A stretch of DNA of 64,000 nt from NCBI GenBank assembly GCA_033675545.1, contig JAWDGP010000284.1, forward strand, positions 154,001-218,000, written 5' to 3'. Shown here piece by piece: positions 1 to 12,228 of the stretch. The notes under the pieces are model-generated. The model was given only the letters and a program-made list of their open reading frames with translations. It had not been told where the DNA came from and did no database searches. The translations under genes and the position numbers were made by a program. This DNA comes from Elysia crispata (taxonomy: Eukaryota; Mollusca; Gastropoda; Plakobranchidae). Within the stretch, counting starts at the first letter, position 1; the number at the start of each line of letters is the position of its first letter.

Positions 1-3000
1 GTTTTAGTTCAGTAAAGTATGTTACTATTTTGAAGAAAAGTGTAATTATATTATGAAATTTGTACTTGTCATGCTCCTCCAAACCCTCTTCATAATGCAT
101 GAATGGTCTCACCTTATCAGTGCATAATTCTATGAAGATAGGTGTCATTCTTGACGTGCTTTCAAATTAATCTGCTCTTGAGAATACAGTTTCTTAATAA
201 GTAAGTCTGTCACTTTTTTCATTTGCAACATTGTATCATAGATGATCCTACTGGAAGAAAGAAATTGCAAATGGAGGAAAAATATTTTCTTTCTTAGGAC
301 TTTCATCACTTTAGCTAAATTGTTTTTTTTTTCTCTGCCCTTATCTGCATCTCCAAGCACTCATTCAAAAAAAATTATCAATGGTTTCAAACTTGTGTGT
401 TGCTGCTCTTCACATGCCTAAGTTTTGTTTGCATTCTCATGCAGCACTTTTCTGCTAAAAACACTTTACAGAAGGTAAGTTTTCATCATAACTGTCAAAT
501 ACTGATGGGCATGACAGTTTCCTCTCCAGGCTTGAGTTACAATGAAAAGCTTGTCATATAATGATATTATTCTGTGATAGTCCAATTTTCACTCTGGCAT
601 TTAACACTAGCTCATTATTGACAAGTGATGACTGAAAGGGACATTTGGCCCATATTTGTTCACAAAGATCTTTCTTAAGATCTCATCAGGACGTGAGTTG
701 TAAATGATGACTTTCGGAAATTTTCTTTGTCATCATTGAGTTAAAACAATGTTGCTAGGAACTTTACATCATATGCCCTATATGCCTTTATTAGGGAGTT
801 GATGTCAAATTAATGAAAAAAAATGTTTTTTTTTTTAAACTACATGGAAAGCTAAAGGCTAGATTTAGATGAGCCCTTAAGCTCTGTGAATCTTTTTTCA
901 AATTTGGAATCATCTTATAAAGTTTTTAAAGAAAATCAATTCAAGCAACTAGTCATAGCTGAAATGCCAATGACCACTATAGCGAAGTCAGCATTTGCCA
1001 AGCAGGATTTTTTTTTAAATCTCAAAAGGGTTCACTTGTTCAGAGGTATAATTTTATCAAAATTTTCTTCACTTACTTTTGAACTTAATGGAAGTGTGAT
1101 GAAAATGTTATCTTTGCATCTTCATTACTTCTTTTGTAAACCCATTAAAAAGGGGAAAAAATTGTATTTTTCATTTATTTGTCATCTCTAAGTGGAGCAT
1201 GAGATTGTTAAAATCAAATATGAGGTTCATCTATGAGCAACAATGTCCCTCTTTAGCAAGGTTGCAAAAGCGTAAGAGCTTTTTCAGAGTTAACAACAAA
1301 ATTGTGATAAAATAAGCAATTTTGTTTTCATTATCATAATTTTTGTATGGTATTAAACCTAACGTCTCTCATTTTTCAACATAGCATCCAAACATTTGAA
1401 TACACTTCACCCTTCTGTGATCAAGGGAATGGATGCCATTCTTGAAAAAAATTTATGCCAGGAAGCTACAACCATTTCCTACATAATCAATAAGTTCTTC
1501 ATCCTTGTCAAAGTGTTATCTTGCGAAATGGTGCCGGGCCACAGAGGTCTGTCTTGGCTTTAACATTTCAAAAGAAATAACACTGTATCTATTCTAGAAA
1601 ATTGTTGCCATTATCTTCTTTGCGGTTTGAGTGACTTTGAGCTCCTTTGCCACCGGCGATGAAGGATATTTCCATGTCACTGAATCTTGTTTCTGGGGTG
1701 CAGTGGTGTAACCGTCAACATCCCTGGCAACACCGCTGAGCCTCTTTTGCTACAGCAGATTTCTGCAAAGTCCAGTCTCTGGGTTTTATGATCATCTGAG
1801 AGTTTTGGAACCCATGGCACAGAAACTTTCCGATAGGTGAAATTTGTGAAATGTCAAATCTGTCACCTATTTCATGAAGTTTTAGCCTCTGCTCTTCTCC
1901 ACTAAGCTCTTCTACCTGCTTAACATTGTCAAGTGTTTTTGACAAGAAACAGGGTCCTCTCTGAGACTCTCGTCTGCCAAGAATGTCTCTTTTGAAACAA
2001 ACTACACCAATTATGTACATGTACCCTTTGCGGACTGATTACACCTGTAGCAAAGACACTTTCAGGTTATCTGAATTTCAGAATGATTTAAGCGTTAAGT
2101 ATTAAAAAATAGAATGAGAGCCCTGACTTCTTCCTTTGGCATGTTTCTAGGTTGGTAGACATCTTTGAAGTGATGTAAACATAATACCAGCAGCATCATA
2201 CTCTCAACGCTTTGTGGTTAAATCCATGAATAGATGGAAAGTGAATCTCTATACTGATTTGAACAATTTGAAATGGTTCCCATGTTATGCAATGTTTGTC
2301 GTTAATTGTGGAAAAGCCCTCAAATTACAATAAGGGAATCTCATGACATAAATGTGAATTCTATTTGAGGCTGCAAAAAGACCGTGTTTGTTCATATATA
2401 AAAGGAGTAATTTACTTCAGATATTAAAACTCTATCTTGTCATGCAATAAATTACAAATAATGACGGATTTTCTTATTATACAGTATGAAAAAAAAATCT
2501 GTGCTTCTCAGTTTCTATTTATAAAGACATTGTACTTTCCATCTCTATATCTGTTTCTTTATCCCTCCTCACCTCAGGCTCTGTGTGCCTGCACGGCCAT
2601 AGTTGATGAGGCACCCTGAAACTTGAATCCAGATTAGACTCAGGCTAGTGATGGCTCTCAGCTACAAAATTATTTGGTCTTTAAAAAAAAAAACCAAGAT
2701 TTTCTCTTCCATGTCATTAAAGAGGAAGGGAGTAATGTGTAACTTTTAGTGGTGATATTTTAGGTGCAAGTAAAGATCTTTTACCATTTTATTTCTTTCT
2801 TAGAGGGTTTCCATAGGCGGAGACCATTAAAATGTATTTGGATACATCTGATTGCATCTTTTAATCGAAAAAGTAAAGTGTTTTATAGGGCTTGTTGATT
2901 CTAGTCTCTAAGACCTTTTTGATATTCTTTTCATGTGGAGCAGTGCGGTCCACATGAAAAACAGTGTAAAATTTTCTTTCTTTTGATTTATTTTTTGGTC

Positions 3001-6000
3001 TTTCCATAACAAAAAACATATATCTTTTCATGAAAAAAAAAAAAAACGTGAAATTTTATAGGTAGTGCATAACTTGAAGCAAGTTAAGACAATTTTGATT
3101 TATAGTCTGAGCTTCACTATGAATTTTGTGTTCATTTGACATGCATGTGCTCTTTTTTTTTAAAACTTTCTGTGGTAGTGGCTCAGATGCATGTGCAAGT
3201 TGAGAACTTAATGATTTCTAAATTTCTTTATCGCAGTCTTTTCATTCCTTCATTGCAGCCATCACTGTAAGTGATCTCTTCTATAGCACCTCTGCCTTCT
3301 CACCTTCAATTCTTCTAATGGCAGGATGGTGCCATTTCCGCTGGCAAAGTGGGAAATTTTTCTTCTTTTTTTAAAGATGCATCAATCTGGGATTGTGTTG
3401 TGTTTTACAGATGGATTACTAGCATTATCAGTGTAAAAGGGATATGACTGTTACATCCCCTGTTAGCCATAATCCACTGAAATGTTTAGAAAACTGTCCT
3501 TAGCCAGATTTTGGTTAAAAAATAAATAATAGCAACACAGCAGACCGTTTTTGTCCTGCTCACTGGGAAAAGGAGTTGTGACTCAAAGATGGCTAACTCA
3601 TTTTCTTGAGTTTCTTCTTGACAGCCAAGCCAAAACTTGGGATATTGTCTAAAGCAGAGATGCTTGCAAACTATGCAACACAAAATATTCACCTCCAGCT
3701 TAATTCACCTTGATATCCTCCCATGGGAGACTGCAATAAATACAACTTTACAGGGCTTGTTATCTTGAAGAATGCTTAGTGCTTTTGGGACTCAAGAAAC
3801 TTTATCCTCGACTTCCTTGCAGCTTTCTAGTTGTTGATGAAGACCTTAGCAATGCTATGCTGAACATCTTATAATTTTGCCCTAATATCATGTTGACCTT
3901 GGGAGGGTCAACTCATTGGGGGAAAATGTTTGAAGGAGAGGTGTGGATTATCGCCACCTTTTTTCCTCGTGGTCAAACACAGTAAAAGGAAAGTTTTTAA
4001 TCCAACAAGGAGTAAATACTGGTATTGTCATTTTATGAGGTGGCAACCAGATTTCCCTGTGGAAGCTTCTCCGATTCTGGGCTTGATCCCTCTCTCTATA
4101 TCATACCTGATGCAGCAACCTAATTTTGCATCATCTCACCAACCCTTCTTGGCAAGTTTTGCTGGCACACACTATTCGAAAAAAATCATCCCTATGAATT
4201 CCACATTACAGTCATAAACTCTCAGCCGAATTTGTTGGTAGGAAATTTTGAAGAAAAGTTTGTCTTTGCTGATAGAATGTTTCTCACTTTGAACATGAGC
4301 TCAAAGCAATTCTCATAGCAATGACGTGTGTCTCAACTGCAATTTTGAATCATCAGGGATTCCTGTATCTTTTTTCTTTGATCCAGTACTGAGGAATTTT
4401 GCATAATCTAAAGATGATTTGTATGGATAGGAGACTAGCATCTCTGTAACAGTGATTCATGCCAGACTTTATTTAGCTTGGTTTTTATGAACTGTGAGAC
4501 ATACATGCTGGTGTCCCTACCAAATGTTTAATATACAAAAAACACATATCAAGTTATGGTGTTCACTATGTTCGTGCTGAAGATAGGAAAGAAATTTGCT
4601 GTGTGGGAAAATCTACCTGTGCATGTAATAAAATGATAAAGAAAGAGACGAGAAGGAAAGGAATACAATTTAGTGAATAATTTAAAGTTAGAAGTTTTGC
4701 TTCACTTAGTCAAGATTAAGTAAATTGACAAAAATAATCAGGATTTCAAATCATAAGTAATAATTACATACTCTAAAGCCATCACGATTCTTCTTGAAGA
4801 TTGGTTTTTATATTCAATTCCACATTAACTCCTGAATTACTTCTGTTACCCTCCATAATTCAAAATCAGAGGTAAATTATTTTGAAACAACGTAATGAAT
4901 AACCATGCAAAAGAACTCTTAAAAAATAGCAGATTGCACCATCTTTGTAAGATGCATCTTGCTCATTCCTGACAGAATAGATCCGCAGCACCTTTTAACT
5001 GCAGTGGTCAATATTAGCATGCTGGTCATTTTGTTTCACATAGTTTTATCATTGTTACCATATATGGAACATTGTATGTCCCAATCAATTCTGATGAGAA
5101 TTGAAGGCAATGAAATCAATTTCTGGTCCTAGTCACAGCTTCTTGAAGTTCTTCAGTCTCTGATCTCAATTTTCTTAGACTTGAGAAAAGACTGTTGAAG
5201 GTCATCCTCATTATTAATAGTTGTAGCAGAGCTAGCCATTGTTGTTTGTGTCTTTTGCAATAATGTAATTACTCTCTTTCAAATGTTAATCAAATCAGTC
5301 AAATCAGTTTTCATGAAAGTTCTCTTTGTTTTCATGGTGGTGATTCAGTCCAGTTGTGTTTCATTTATTTTGATTATTTTCATTGAAGAAAACACTCTTG
5401 GCTTTCCAGTTATATGAACTTGTCAGCTGAGAATGATTGGATTTATCTTTCACCCTGTACTCCATTTAAGTAAAATAAAAGAAACATTCTAAACATTGAG
5501 AATCAATGATTTCCTGATGCAATCTTTAGAAGTTTACCATATTTTATCCTCACTCCCAGATGTCTCACTTACCTATTCAAATCTAGAAGGAATTTATTAC
5601 CAAGATTTGATGATATGGAGACGTTTGCTTAGTGAGACTACCAAGCTTTATTTAGGTAGTGTCTGAACTTTATTAGTATCAAAGAGAATTAAGTATAATG
5701 CATTCAATTTTTTTCAATTGATGCAAGACAACAATATTGATTGAAATAAATGCTTAGTACAATGCTGCAACAACAATGTATCCTATTTCTCAGTTTATCT
5801 TATTTATCTGTAAGATTTGCATGTAAAATTTAAGATTTACGTTATTTTCTAATTTTGTCAATATAAGCCTAACCTAACAGCAAAATATTATGCAGACCTT
5901 GCATAGGTCTATTTCCTGGATAATGATTTAAAAAAAAAACAACAAAAAACCTGAGATGAAAGTTTGATGTGGGTGGCTGAATGTGCACAAAGCGTAGCAA

Positions 6001-6550
6001 AGTTCACTGTGCTTTTTTTTCTGTGAGTGTCTATGTGAAAATAATGGAATAAACAGTTTGTTTTTTAAGATAAACTATTGAAATGATGTATTTTCTGAAG
6101 GTGAAAAGTTGCTGTATGAAAATTTTATTACATATTAAATATTTTTTGCTTTGTATATGTTAACTTTAATTGAAAAAGGGAAGTGCGAGGAACAAATTAT
6201 TAATATGCTATCCACTCATTAGATAAGCATACAATTATCATATGAAAGAAATGTACTTCTATGCTTAAAATTTTATAAATGCGAAGGCAATCTGCTTCTT
6301 GTGTCCACTGATGCCAAGGTGGTGGACTTCAGGGGACAGTAACCACATAAGAAGTTTCTCTTTGGTCCGGAAAAGGGCAATATAGTATAAAAAAGACTTA
6401 AAGTTCATTGAATTAGGAGAGCATAGTAGTATTTTCTTGGTTCAAGGAATGGTTATTGGTCAACAGGATTCTGGCTTTATGCCAATCTTCATTTCAGAAA
6501 GTGTCTGAAATCTTTTTGGGTGCTGTTTTTATCAAAGCAGTTCACTAAAG
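1..6550. other. AT-rich intergenic DNA, no gene recognised
   Basis: No open reading frame here exceeds about 100 codons and none matches a family I know. The minus strand around 1700-2020 and 3300-4300 shows consecutive protein-like stretches interrupted by stops, which could be one or more very old coding relics, but I cannot assign them. Short homopolymer A and T runs are scattered throughout. There is no microsatellite of note and no inverted-repeat transposon end that I could pair. Confidence 0.5.
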
Positions 6551-7077
6551 CCCAACATCTTAATGCATGCACTTTCAGTAAGATCTTTTGCTCTGGCAAT
6601 TTGCGCAGTCTCTTTGGGAGTTATCAATTATTGTCCGAAGATGATAAATGCAGATGAAATGTTGATTTCTGGATTATCAGTATTGAGATGGTTCAGATGT
6701 ATTAATGGAATCTGTAAACAAGAGATATGGTATAATAATCTCATATGCAGATTGGTCAGATGGGTGATATTAGGACTGCAAATTGTTACATGTCCCCTAC
6801 ACTCTGAGTGCCCAATGTCTTAATTTATCTCACTTTCACTGAGATCTTTCACTCTTGCAATCTGCACAGTCTCTTTTGGAGTTATCATGATAAAAAGTGC
6901 AGATGAAATTTTGATTCCTGGATTAGCAGCAGTGAGGTGCTTCAGATGTATCAACAGAATCTGTAAACAATAGATATGGTATAATCTCTTTAGCAGGTGG
7001 GTCACATGGGTGATATTAGGACTGCAGATTGTTACATGTCCCCTATACCCTAAGTACCCCATGTCTTAATTTGTCTC
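6551..7077. repeat. Two-copy tandem duplication, ~250-260 bp units
   Basis: Unit 1 runs about 6551-6810 and unit 2 about 6811-7056, followed by the first ~20 bases of a third copy. Shared landmarks in order are CCCAA..TCTTAAT, the CAGTCTCTTT.GGAGTTATCA block, TTCAGATGTAT.AA..GAATCTGTAAACA, GATATGGTATAAT, GGGTGATATTAGGACTGCA and TTGTTACATGTCCCCTA. The copies differ by many substitutions and small indels, so the duplication is old. Unit 2 is open for 80 codons on the minus strand, and unit 1 is largely open in the matching frame, but the peptide is unrecognised. Confidence 0.85.
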
Positions 7078-10000
7078 AAATTGTAAAAGAGCTCAAAGAC
7101 TGATTGTTCAAATATACAGCATCCAAACCCCCAAAGACTCTGTGCATGACTAGTAACTTTAATTACCCATCTCGTAATAAGCTGACATGGGCTGCTCTCT
7201 TGCCAGACAACACTCCAAAACCATTCATAAGGCAGATGGAAAAACGTCTTTTCATTGGTTGTTCTCTTTGTAAATGAAGTTAGTTTGACATGACTAAGAA
7301 AAAGTCTCTAAAAAAAAAAAAAGATCTCAAGTGAACATTTAACACAAAGTGTATGGCAGCGGATCTTTTGGCCTATCGCTGAAGTGGTGTTCCCCAACAT
7401 AAAAGCTAACTTTTGATTGAAAAATAATCAAGTGCTACCTACTTAACTAAATTAACCAACTAAAGACTACAGGAAATTTCCAGTTTATGCTTTTGATTTT
7501 GCTTGTATAGAATTTCTATGAGTAATAACAATAGCAGTTTTTTTTTTTATTCCTTTCCATTCATTTAAATTCAGTGGTAAATCTGTAAATACATGTATAT
7601 AATCGCAATCCCTCCCCCTTCCTATTTCCCAACTTTTTTACCATAAAAAAATAAGATGAACAAGAGAGATTTTGTTATCAAGATCAGTATAGTTAACCTG
7701 CATGCTTTCCTTTCATTGCTATGAATAACAGATTTTGCAATGTATCTCAGTTGTGTGTGCCAACACGTTTAGTACTCGGTGTAGTCATTCTTATCACAGT
7801 CCCTTTTTATGAGCTAATATACACTGAGTAAATTCTCAGAACATTGTGGATAGTAAGTGCACTGCTTAAAATTAAACTTTAAAAAAATAAAAAGCGCTTT
7901 ATTCAGGCAGTACTTTTTTCACTTGTTTATTTGCAAAACTGCTGTGATGTACTTTAGGGCTAGGTTCTCCATTTCTCAACTTTTGGTAGCTGGAAACAAA
8001 TAAATGTAGATTGGCTCATGGAGCTAAACAGAATTGGTAACTTGTTTGTAAAATCAAATATCTCGCAACAAAGTAAAAACTTTTTTTAGTCTTTTCCCCC
8101 TTTTTCTTCCCTGTGTGATATCATTAAGGAATGATGGGTTGCATTCCTGTTATGCTTTTTTGGCATCTATCTTTTGTGTTTTGAAGTTTTTTCTCTTGTG
8201 TATTGTCCTAACCAAGATTCTGGAAAAACAACAACCCTTTAAAAGGTCACATGGGCACAAACGTGATCTTATCCACGATTCCATTGTACCTTTGCTCTGA
8301 TATGGGAATCGTTACTCTCTTTTACAGATTTGCCTTGAAAGGGCCAGTGAGTGCGTCTTCTCAGGTTTAGAAATATGAGTTGCCCTTTCCCTAAAATTAT
8401 CGAGGCTAGATTAAAAAAAAAATTTCAAGCTCCTCTTATAGATCTATAGACTGATGACAAGCTCCAACCCCATCAAGGACTATAAAACTACATTGCAGCA
8501 CATCTTGAGGCATTCAGGTGTAGCAACTCCTGGAGGAGTAGTCTCTCAGTCTAAAGAGGGAGTTTTATTGTGATGATCTCCCAACAATGTCTCTATTAAA
8601 AAGTTTTGGGATAGAGAAAACCTCCTCTTCTTCTTGTTGCAACAGGACAAGCCCACAGCATAAGGGTTTTCTCTTTTTTTTTCTTGATCCATCTTGTCAA
8701 GAAATGAGGAAAAAGGAGCAAGAAGATATGCAAAGTACAAAAGCATCCAAGTTCTCTTTAACTTGTTTAAGATAATCTTGGACCTTATTCAGAAAAAGCA
8801 ATGTACCTCTTGACAGAAGATTCAAACCAGAAATCTGTTTTGATTCTCCTTAAGATTCCCATGGACCTCACTTTGGAGGATTTTTTAATCTTCTTTGTCA
8901 CCATTGGTCTTTTCAGTCTAGAAGCCATTCAAGCACTTTTTTTTAGTTTTGAAAATAGTGTTGGCAACGCTTAAGGCACTGATCAAGCATCAGCCACTTC
9001 TCCTGTTCTTGTTATAATGGAGAATCCTCTTATACTTCTTGTTACAGGTATTGATGCTGCACGCTTTTCAGGACAAACTGTTCCTGTTGGTAGTACATAA
9101 CCATAATCCTGTATAAATTGTAGAATTGAAAGATAGTAGGAAATTAACAGTAGAAAACCTGCCTGTATTTGTCCAGCTTCAAAGCACTTGTTTCTCTTAT
9201 GGTTATTTGTTCGTCAAAATGTTATGACTTGTGTCTGAAAAGTTTTCAGGATCAGCCAGGAACAATGGTATGATAACTCAGGTAATCCCAGAAGGCTTCA
9301 AGTTTTAATGCTGTACACTGAATTAAAAGGTTGTATCAGGTTAAAATCATATACTATAGACGACTCTTTAGGACTTGAATTTTGTACCAAAGCCTTGCCA
9401 AAGGAATTAAACTGAAACTGATATTGATGAGAAATAAATTCGTAGAGTAGGAGTGATATAACAAAATAATATTAGTTGTTGCCCAAGAAAGTTTATGAAT
9501 TTCTTTAATCTCCATACCCAAAGTAATAAAGCATTTTCACATAAAACCTGTTTTTGTTCTGTTTTAATATTAATTCACAATTTATTTGAAGAAGCATCCC
9601 GTTTTTCTTCCGTCCATTTAAAAAATCTAGAAGATTGCTCCACTTTTAAAATCTAAATGGTCCGTATCCTATTTGTATTTCAAAACTCCAAATAGATGAA
9701 TGTGGATTGGACCTCGAAACTACTGATTTTTTTATTTCTAAAATTCAAATTTGCTGTTTTGTTAATATACATAATAAAGTATGTTTCAAACGCAAACATT
9801 ATATTTTTATCTTTTTCTTTTTTTTTTTAAACAAATTAGGGCTTTTTTTTTATATGACAAGTTTTCTTGTAAAATTATGTATGAAACAAAAGCTAGTGCA
9901 AGCTTAAGCACATTTTTTGAAGAAGCATTAATAAAAATTCGATCGCTCATTGTAATAAAATGAAAGTGATATATGAAAAGAAAATATCAGGAAAATTGTT

Positions 10001-10167
10001 TTCGAGACTCGATATTCTGATGTTGGCATTTCTTTATTTACAAAAAAAAAAACTTATGAATTTGACCATGAAGGTGTGTCAAAAATTATAGTGAAATATT
10101 TTGGGATTTTTTAAAAATTGTCACTTTGACAAGAATCTTGTGAATGTAATATCTACTTCATAAGTTC
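7078..10167. other. AT-rich intergenic DNA, no gene recognised
   Basis: Contains scattered homopolymer tracts and short ORFs of about 60 codons on both strands. The 8400-9100 part is slightly richer in G+C and carries overlapping short ORFs on both strands, but neither reading resembles a known protein. I see no repeat array, paired inverted repeats or convincing splice structure. Confidence 0.5.
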
Positions 10168-11250
10168 AAAGAAATAATCTCTCTCTCAAATGCCCTGTCT
10201 GGAACAGACATCGGCGATCATGATTCTCCACCTGTCCCTATCTTCTGTCATCCGCAGTAAGGCTATGTTGTCTTTGTTGTTTCCTGTCACAAAAGAGCTC
10301 AAGCTATCAAGAAATGTAATCCTTTGTCTACCTCTGCTTCTTGTACCTTCTATCTTGCCTGTAAGAGATAAAAATTCCAGTCCCTTATGGCGACATATGT
10401 GTCCTAAAAATTTCAGTTGCCTTTTCCTTATTGTGTTTATGAGGGATCTCTCTTGGTTCGTTTCTTCTAATATAGATTCATTTGTCCTCTTTTCTTTCCA
10501 TGATATTCTTACCATTCTCCTGTAGAACCACATTTCCTCTAAATTTTTCTTGATTTCTGCAGTTATTGTCCAAGTTTCGCATCCATATAAAAGTATAGAC
10601 CACACACATGTTTTCAAAACCCTCAATTTGGTTGAAAATGATATATTTCTATTTTTAAGAATGGTGCTCATTTTTTGGAAAGAAGCTTTTGCAATGGCTA
10701 TTCTCTTCTTAATTTCAGTCCTGCATTTACCGTCAGATGTCAATGTATATCCTAGGTATTTGAATTTCTGTACTTGCCTGATTTGTTCTCCCTTGCTAAA
10801 AAGCTTGCATTCTGGATTGTTTCTCTTCTTAGATACTACCATACATTCAGTCTTTTTTACATTTAGAGACAATCCCAGCTTTTCACTCTCTTCTACAACA
10901 ATATTTAGAAGCCTTTGTAAATCCTCTTCCGATCCTGCTAATAGAGAAGTATCATCTGCATATCTTAGGTTGTTCAGATTTTCACCATTCGCTTTGAGTC
11001 CTTCACTTTCATCCACGTTTCTTAAAATTACTTCACTGTACAAGTTGAACAGATCTGGCGACATCACACAACCTTGTCTCACCCCCCTTTTAATATTTGT
11101 GTACTCACTGAGTTCTCCATCTACCCTTACCGCAGCAGTTTGATCCCAATAGAGATTTCTAAGCACCCTCAAGTCTTTTCCGTCAATATCTAGCTGATTC
11201 AGCATCTCAAACAACTTTTCATGCTTTACCTTACAAGGTAAAGAAATAAT
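10168..11250 (-). mobile_element. 5'-truncated non-LTR retrotransposon with target-site duplication
   Basis: The element (about 10179-11239, minus strand) is flanked by a perfect 11-bp direct repeat, read on the plus strand as AAAGAAATAAT at 10168-10178 and 11240-11250. Its 5' end is cut inside the reverse transcriptase, just after the AFD catalytic motif would occur, as expected from incomplete target-primed reverse transcription. In element orientation the 3' end is the stop codon followed immediately by a short GAGAGAGAG tail, so the 3' UTR is almost absent. That pattern recalls RTE-type LINEs, but the clade is not settled. Two further relics of the same general type lie at 22.8-23.5 kb and 57.4-58.4 kb. 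Confidence 0.9.
10186..11214 (-). CDS. Reverse transcriptase C-terminal part of LINE ORF2 (342 codons)
   Basis: An uninterrupted frame of 342 codons; the first in-frame triplet used is TTG, so this is not a true start. The frame continues upstream to the truncation point near 11239. Visible reverse transcriptase blocks are RGVRQGCVMSP (residues 43-53), the catalytic YADD (85-88), LGLSLNVKKTE and the thumb-region FKYLGYTL (151-158). After these comes the typical LINE tail with LLYGCETWT (208-216), RKRQLKFLGHI (263-273) and a SRGRQR basic block (293-298). The endonuclease domain and fingers are missing, so the copy cannot be autonomous. The lack of stops over more than 1 kb suggests a young insertion. 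It stands alone, with no host gene around it. Confidence 0.93.
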   Translation of the reverse strand: MFEMLNQLDIDGKDLRVLRNLYWDQTAAVRVDGELSEYTNIKRGVRQGCVMSPDLFNLYSEVILRNVDESEGLKANGENLNNLRYADDTSLLAGSEEDLQRLLNIVVEESEKLGLSLNVKKTECMVVSKKRNNPECKLFSKGEQIRQVQKFKYLGYTLTSDGKCRTEIKKRIAIAKASFQKMSTILKNRNISFSTKLRVLKTCVWSILLYGCETWTITAEIKKNLEEMWFYRRMVRISWKEKRTNESILEETNQERSLINTIRKRQLKFLGHICRHKGLEFLSLTGKIEGTRSRGRQRITFLDSLSSFVTGNNKDNIALLRMTEDRDRWRIMIADVCSRQGI

Positions 11251-12155
11251 ATTTTGTAATTAATTGAGAAATATTTGGACTGCAGGAAGACAGCTTTTTT
11301 TTTTTAGAAACGAAGATTTTTAATTCATTGCGTAATTATTTGATGGTATTGGTACATATTGTTATTTTTACAGCATTTTGTGTGTGCTTCTCAGTTTTGT
11401 AATAATACAAACTTACATGAAATCTCTTTTATCATTATATTTTAGGGGCAGGAATCGATATTGATCAGCTTTTGAAATAATTTTTTCTTAATATTGCATT
11501 GACCTTGGAAATTGTGTCTCTCTTAATACACATTCACCCCCCCCCAACAAAAAAAACAAAACAAAAAAAATTCGTATGTGCTCTAATCGAGCAACATCGA
11601 GAGTGGAGAGTTTGTAATGCATGTAATACAGTTGACTCTCATTCGTATTATTTGTTAGGGTTGCAATCAAAATGTTTGAATGTGCAATGCTTCAATTACC
11701 TTCATTTCAAGTAGAATCCTTGAATTTTTTTGCCCACAGCATTTTTCTAATTATTTTTTGTTTATTTGCTTCACAATCAATGCCTGTGGAAAAATACTTA
11801 TATCAGATTAGATATAGATGAATTCAGTGAAAATATAGTGATGGAGTCTCATGCTCAAATAATTTTTTGCTTAATGTGTTTGATCACTGTTGAGCATTTC
11901 TTAAAAGCTATTCTAATGCCACATTTCTGTGAGACACTCAGTTGGCCTGAAAGCAACTCATTGTAGAATGCTGTTTTCTACAATGCATTGTACTTCTTGG
12001 CACAAACCCAAAAACGGTAAATTAAAAAGTAAACTGACTAAATTCTTCTAAATTCATTGAATTGGAGAGCTGTTAAAACTTGTTCAGAGAGAAGTGAAAG
12101 CTATGTTTCAGAATATATTTTTTTGAAATTTGAACACCAATACATGTGTTTGTGC

Positions 12156-12158
<3 letters not shown>
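11251..12158. other. Intergenic DNA, nothing identified
   Basis: AT-rich sequence with a C run followed by A-rich sequence near 11538-11570 and only short ORFs (about 60-70 codons) that resemble nothing known. Confidence 0.5.

Positions 12159-12224
<66 letters not shown>
12159..12224. repeat. (TA)n microsatellite
   Basis: About 33 uninterrupted TA units, preceded by TGTGTTTGTGCGTG and followed by a short CATA run. Confidence 0.97.

Positions 12225-12228
<4 letters not shown>

Noticed and set aside
10190..11143. Plus-strand ORFs of 111 and 197 codons
   Set aside because: They are antisense shadows of the minus-strand reverse transcriptase ORF.
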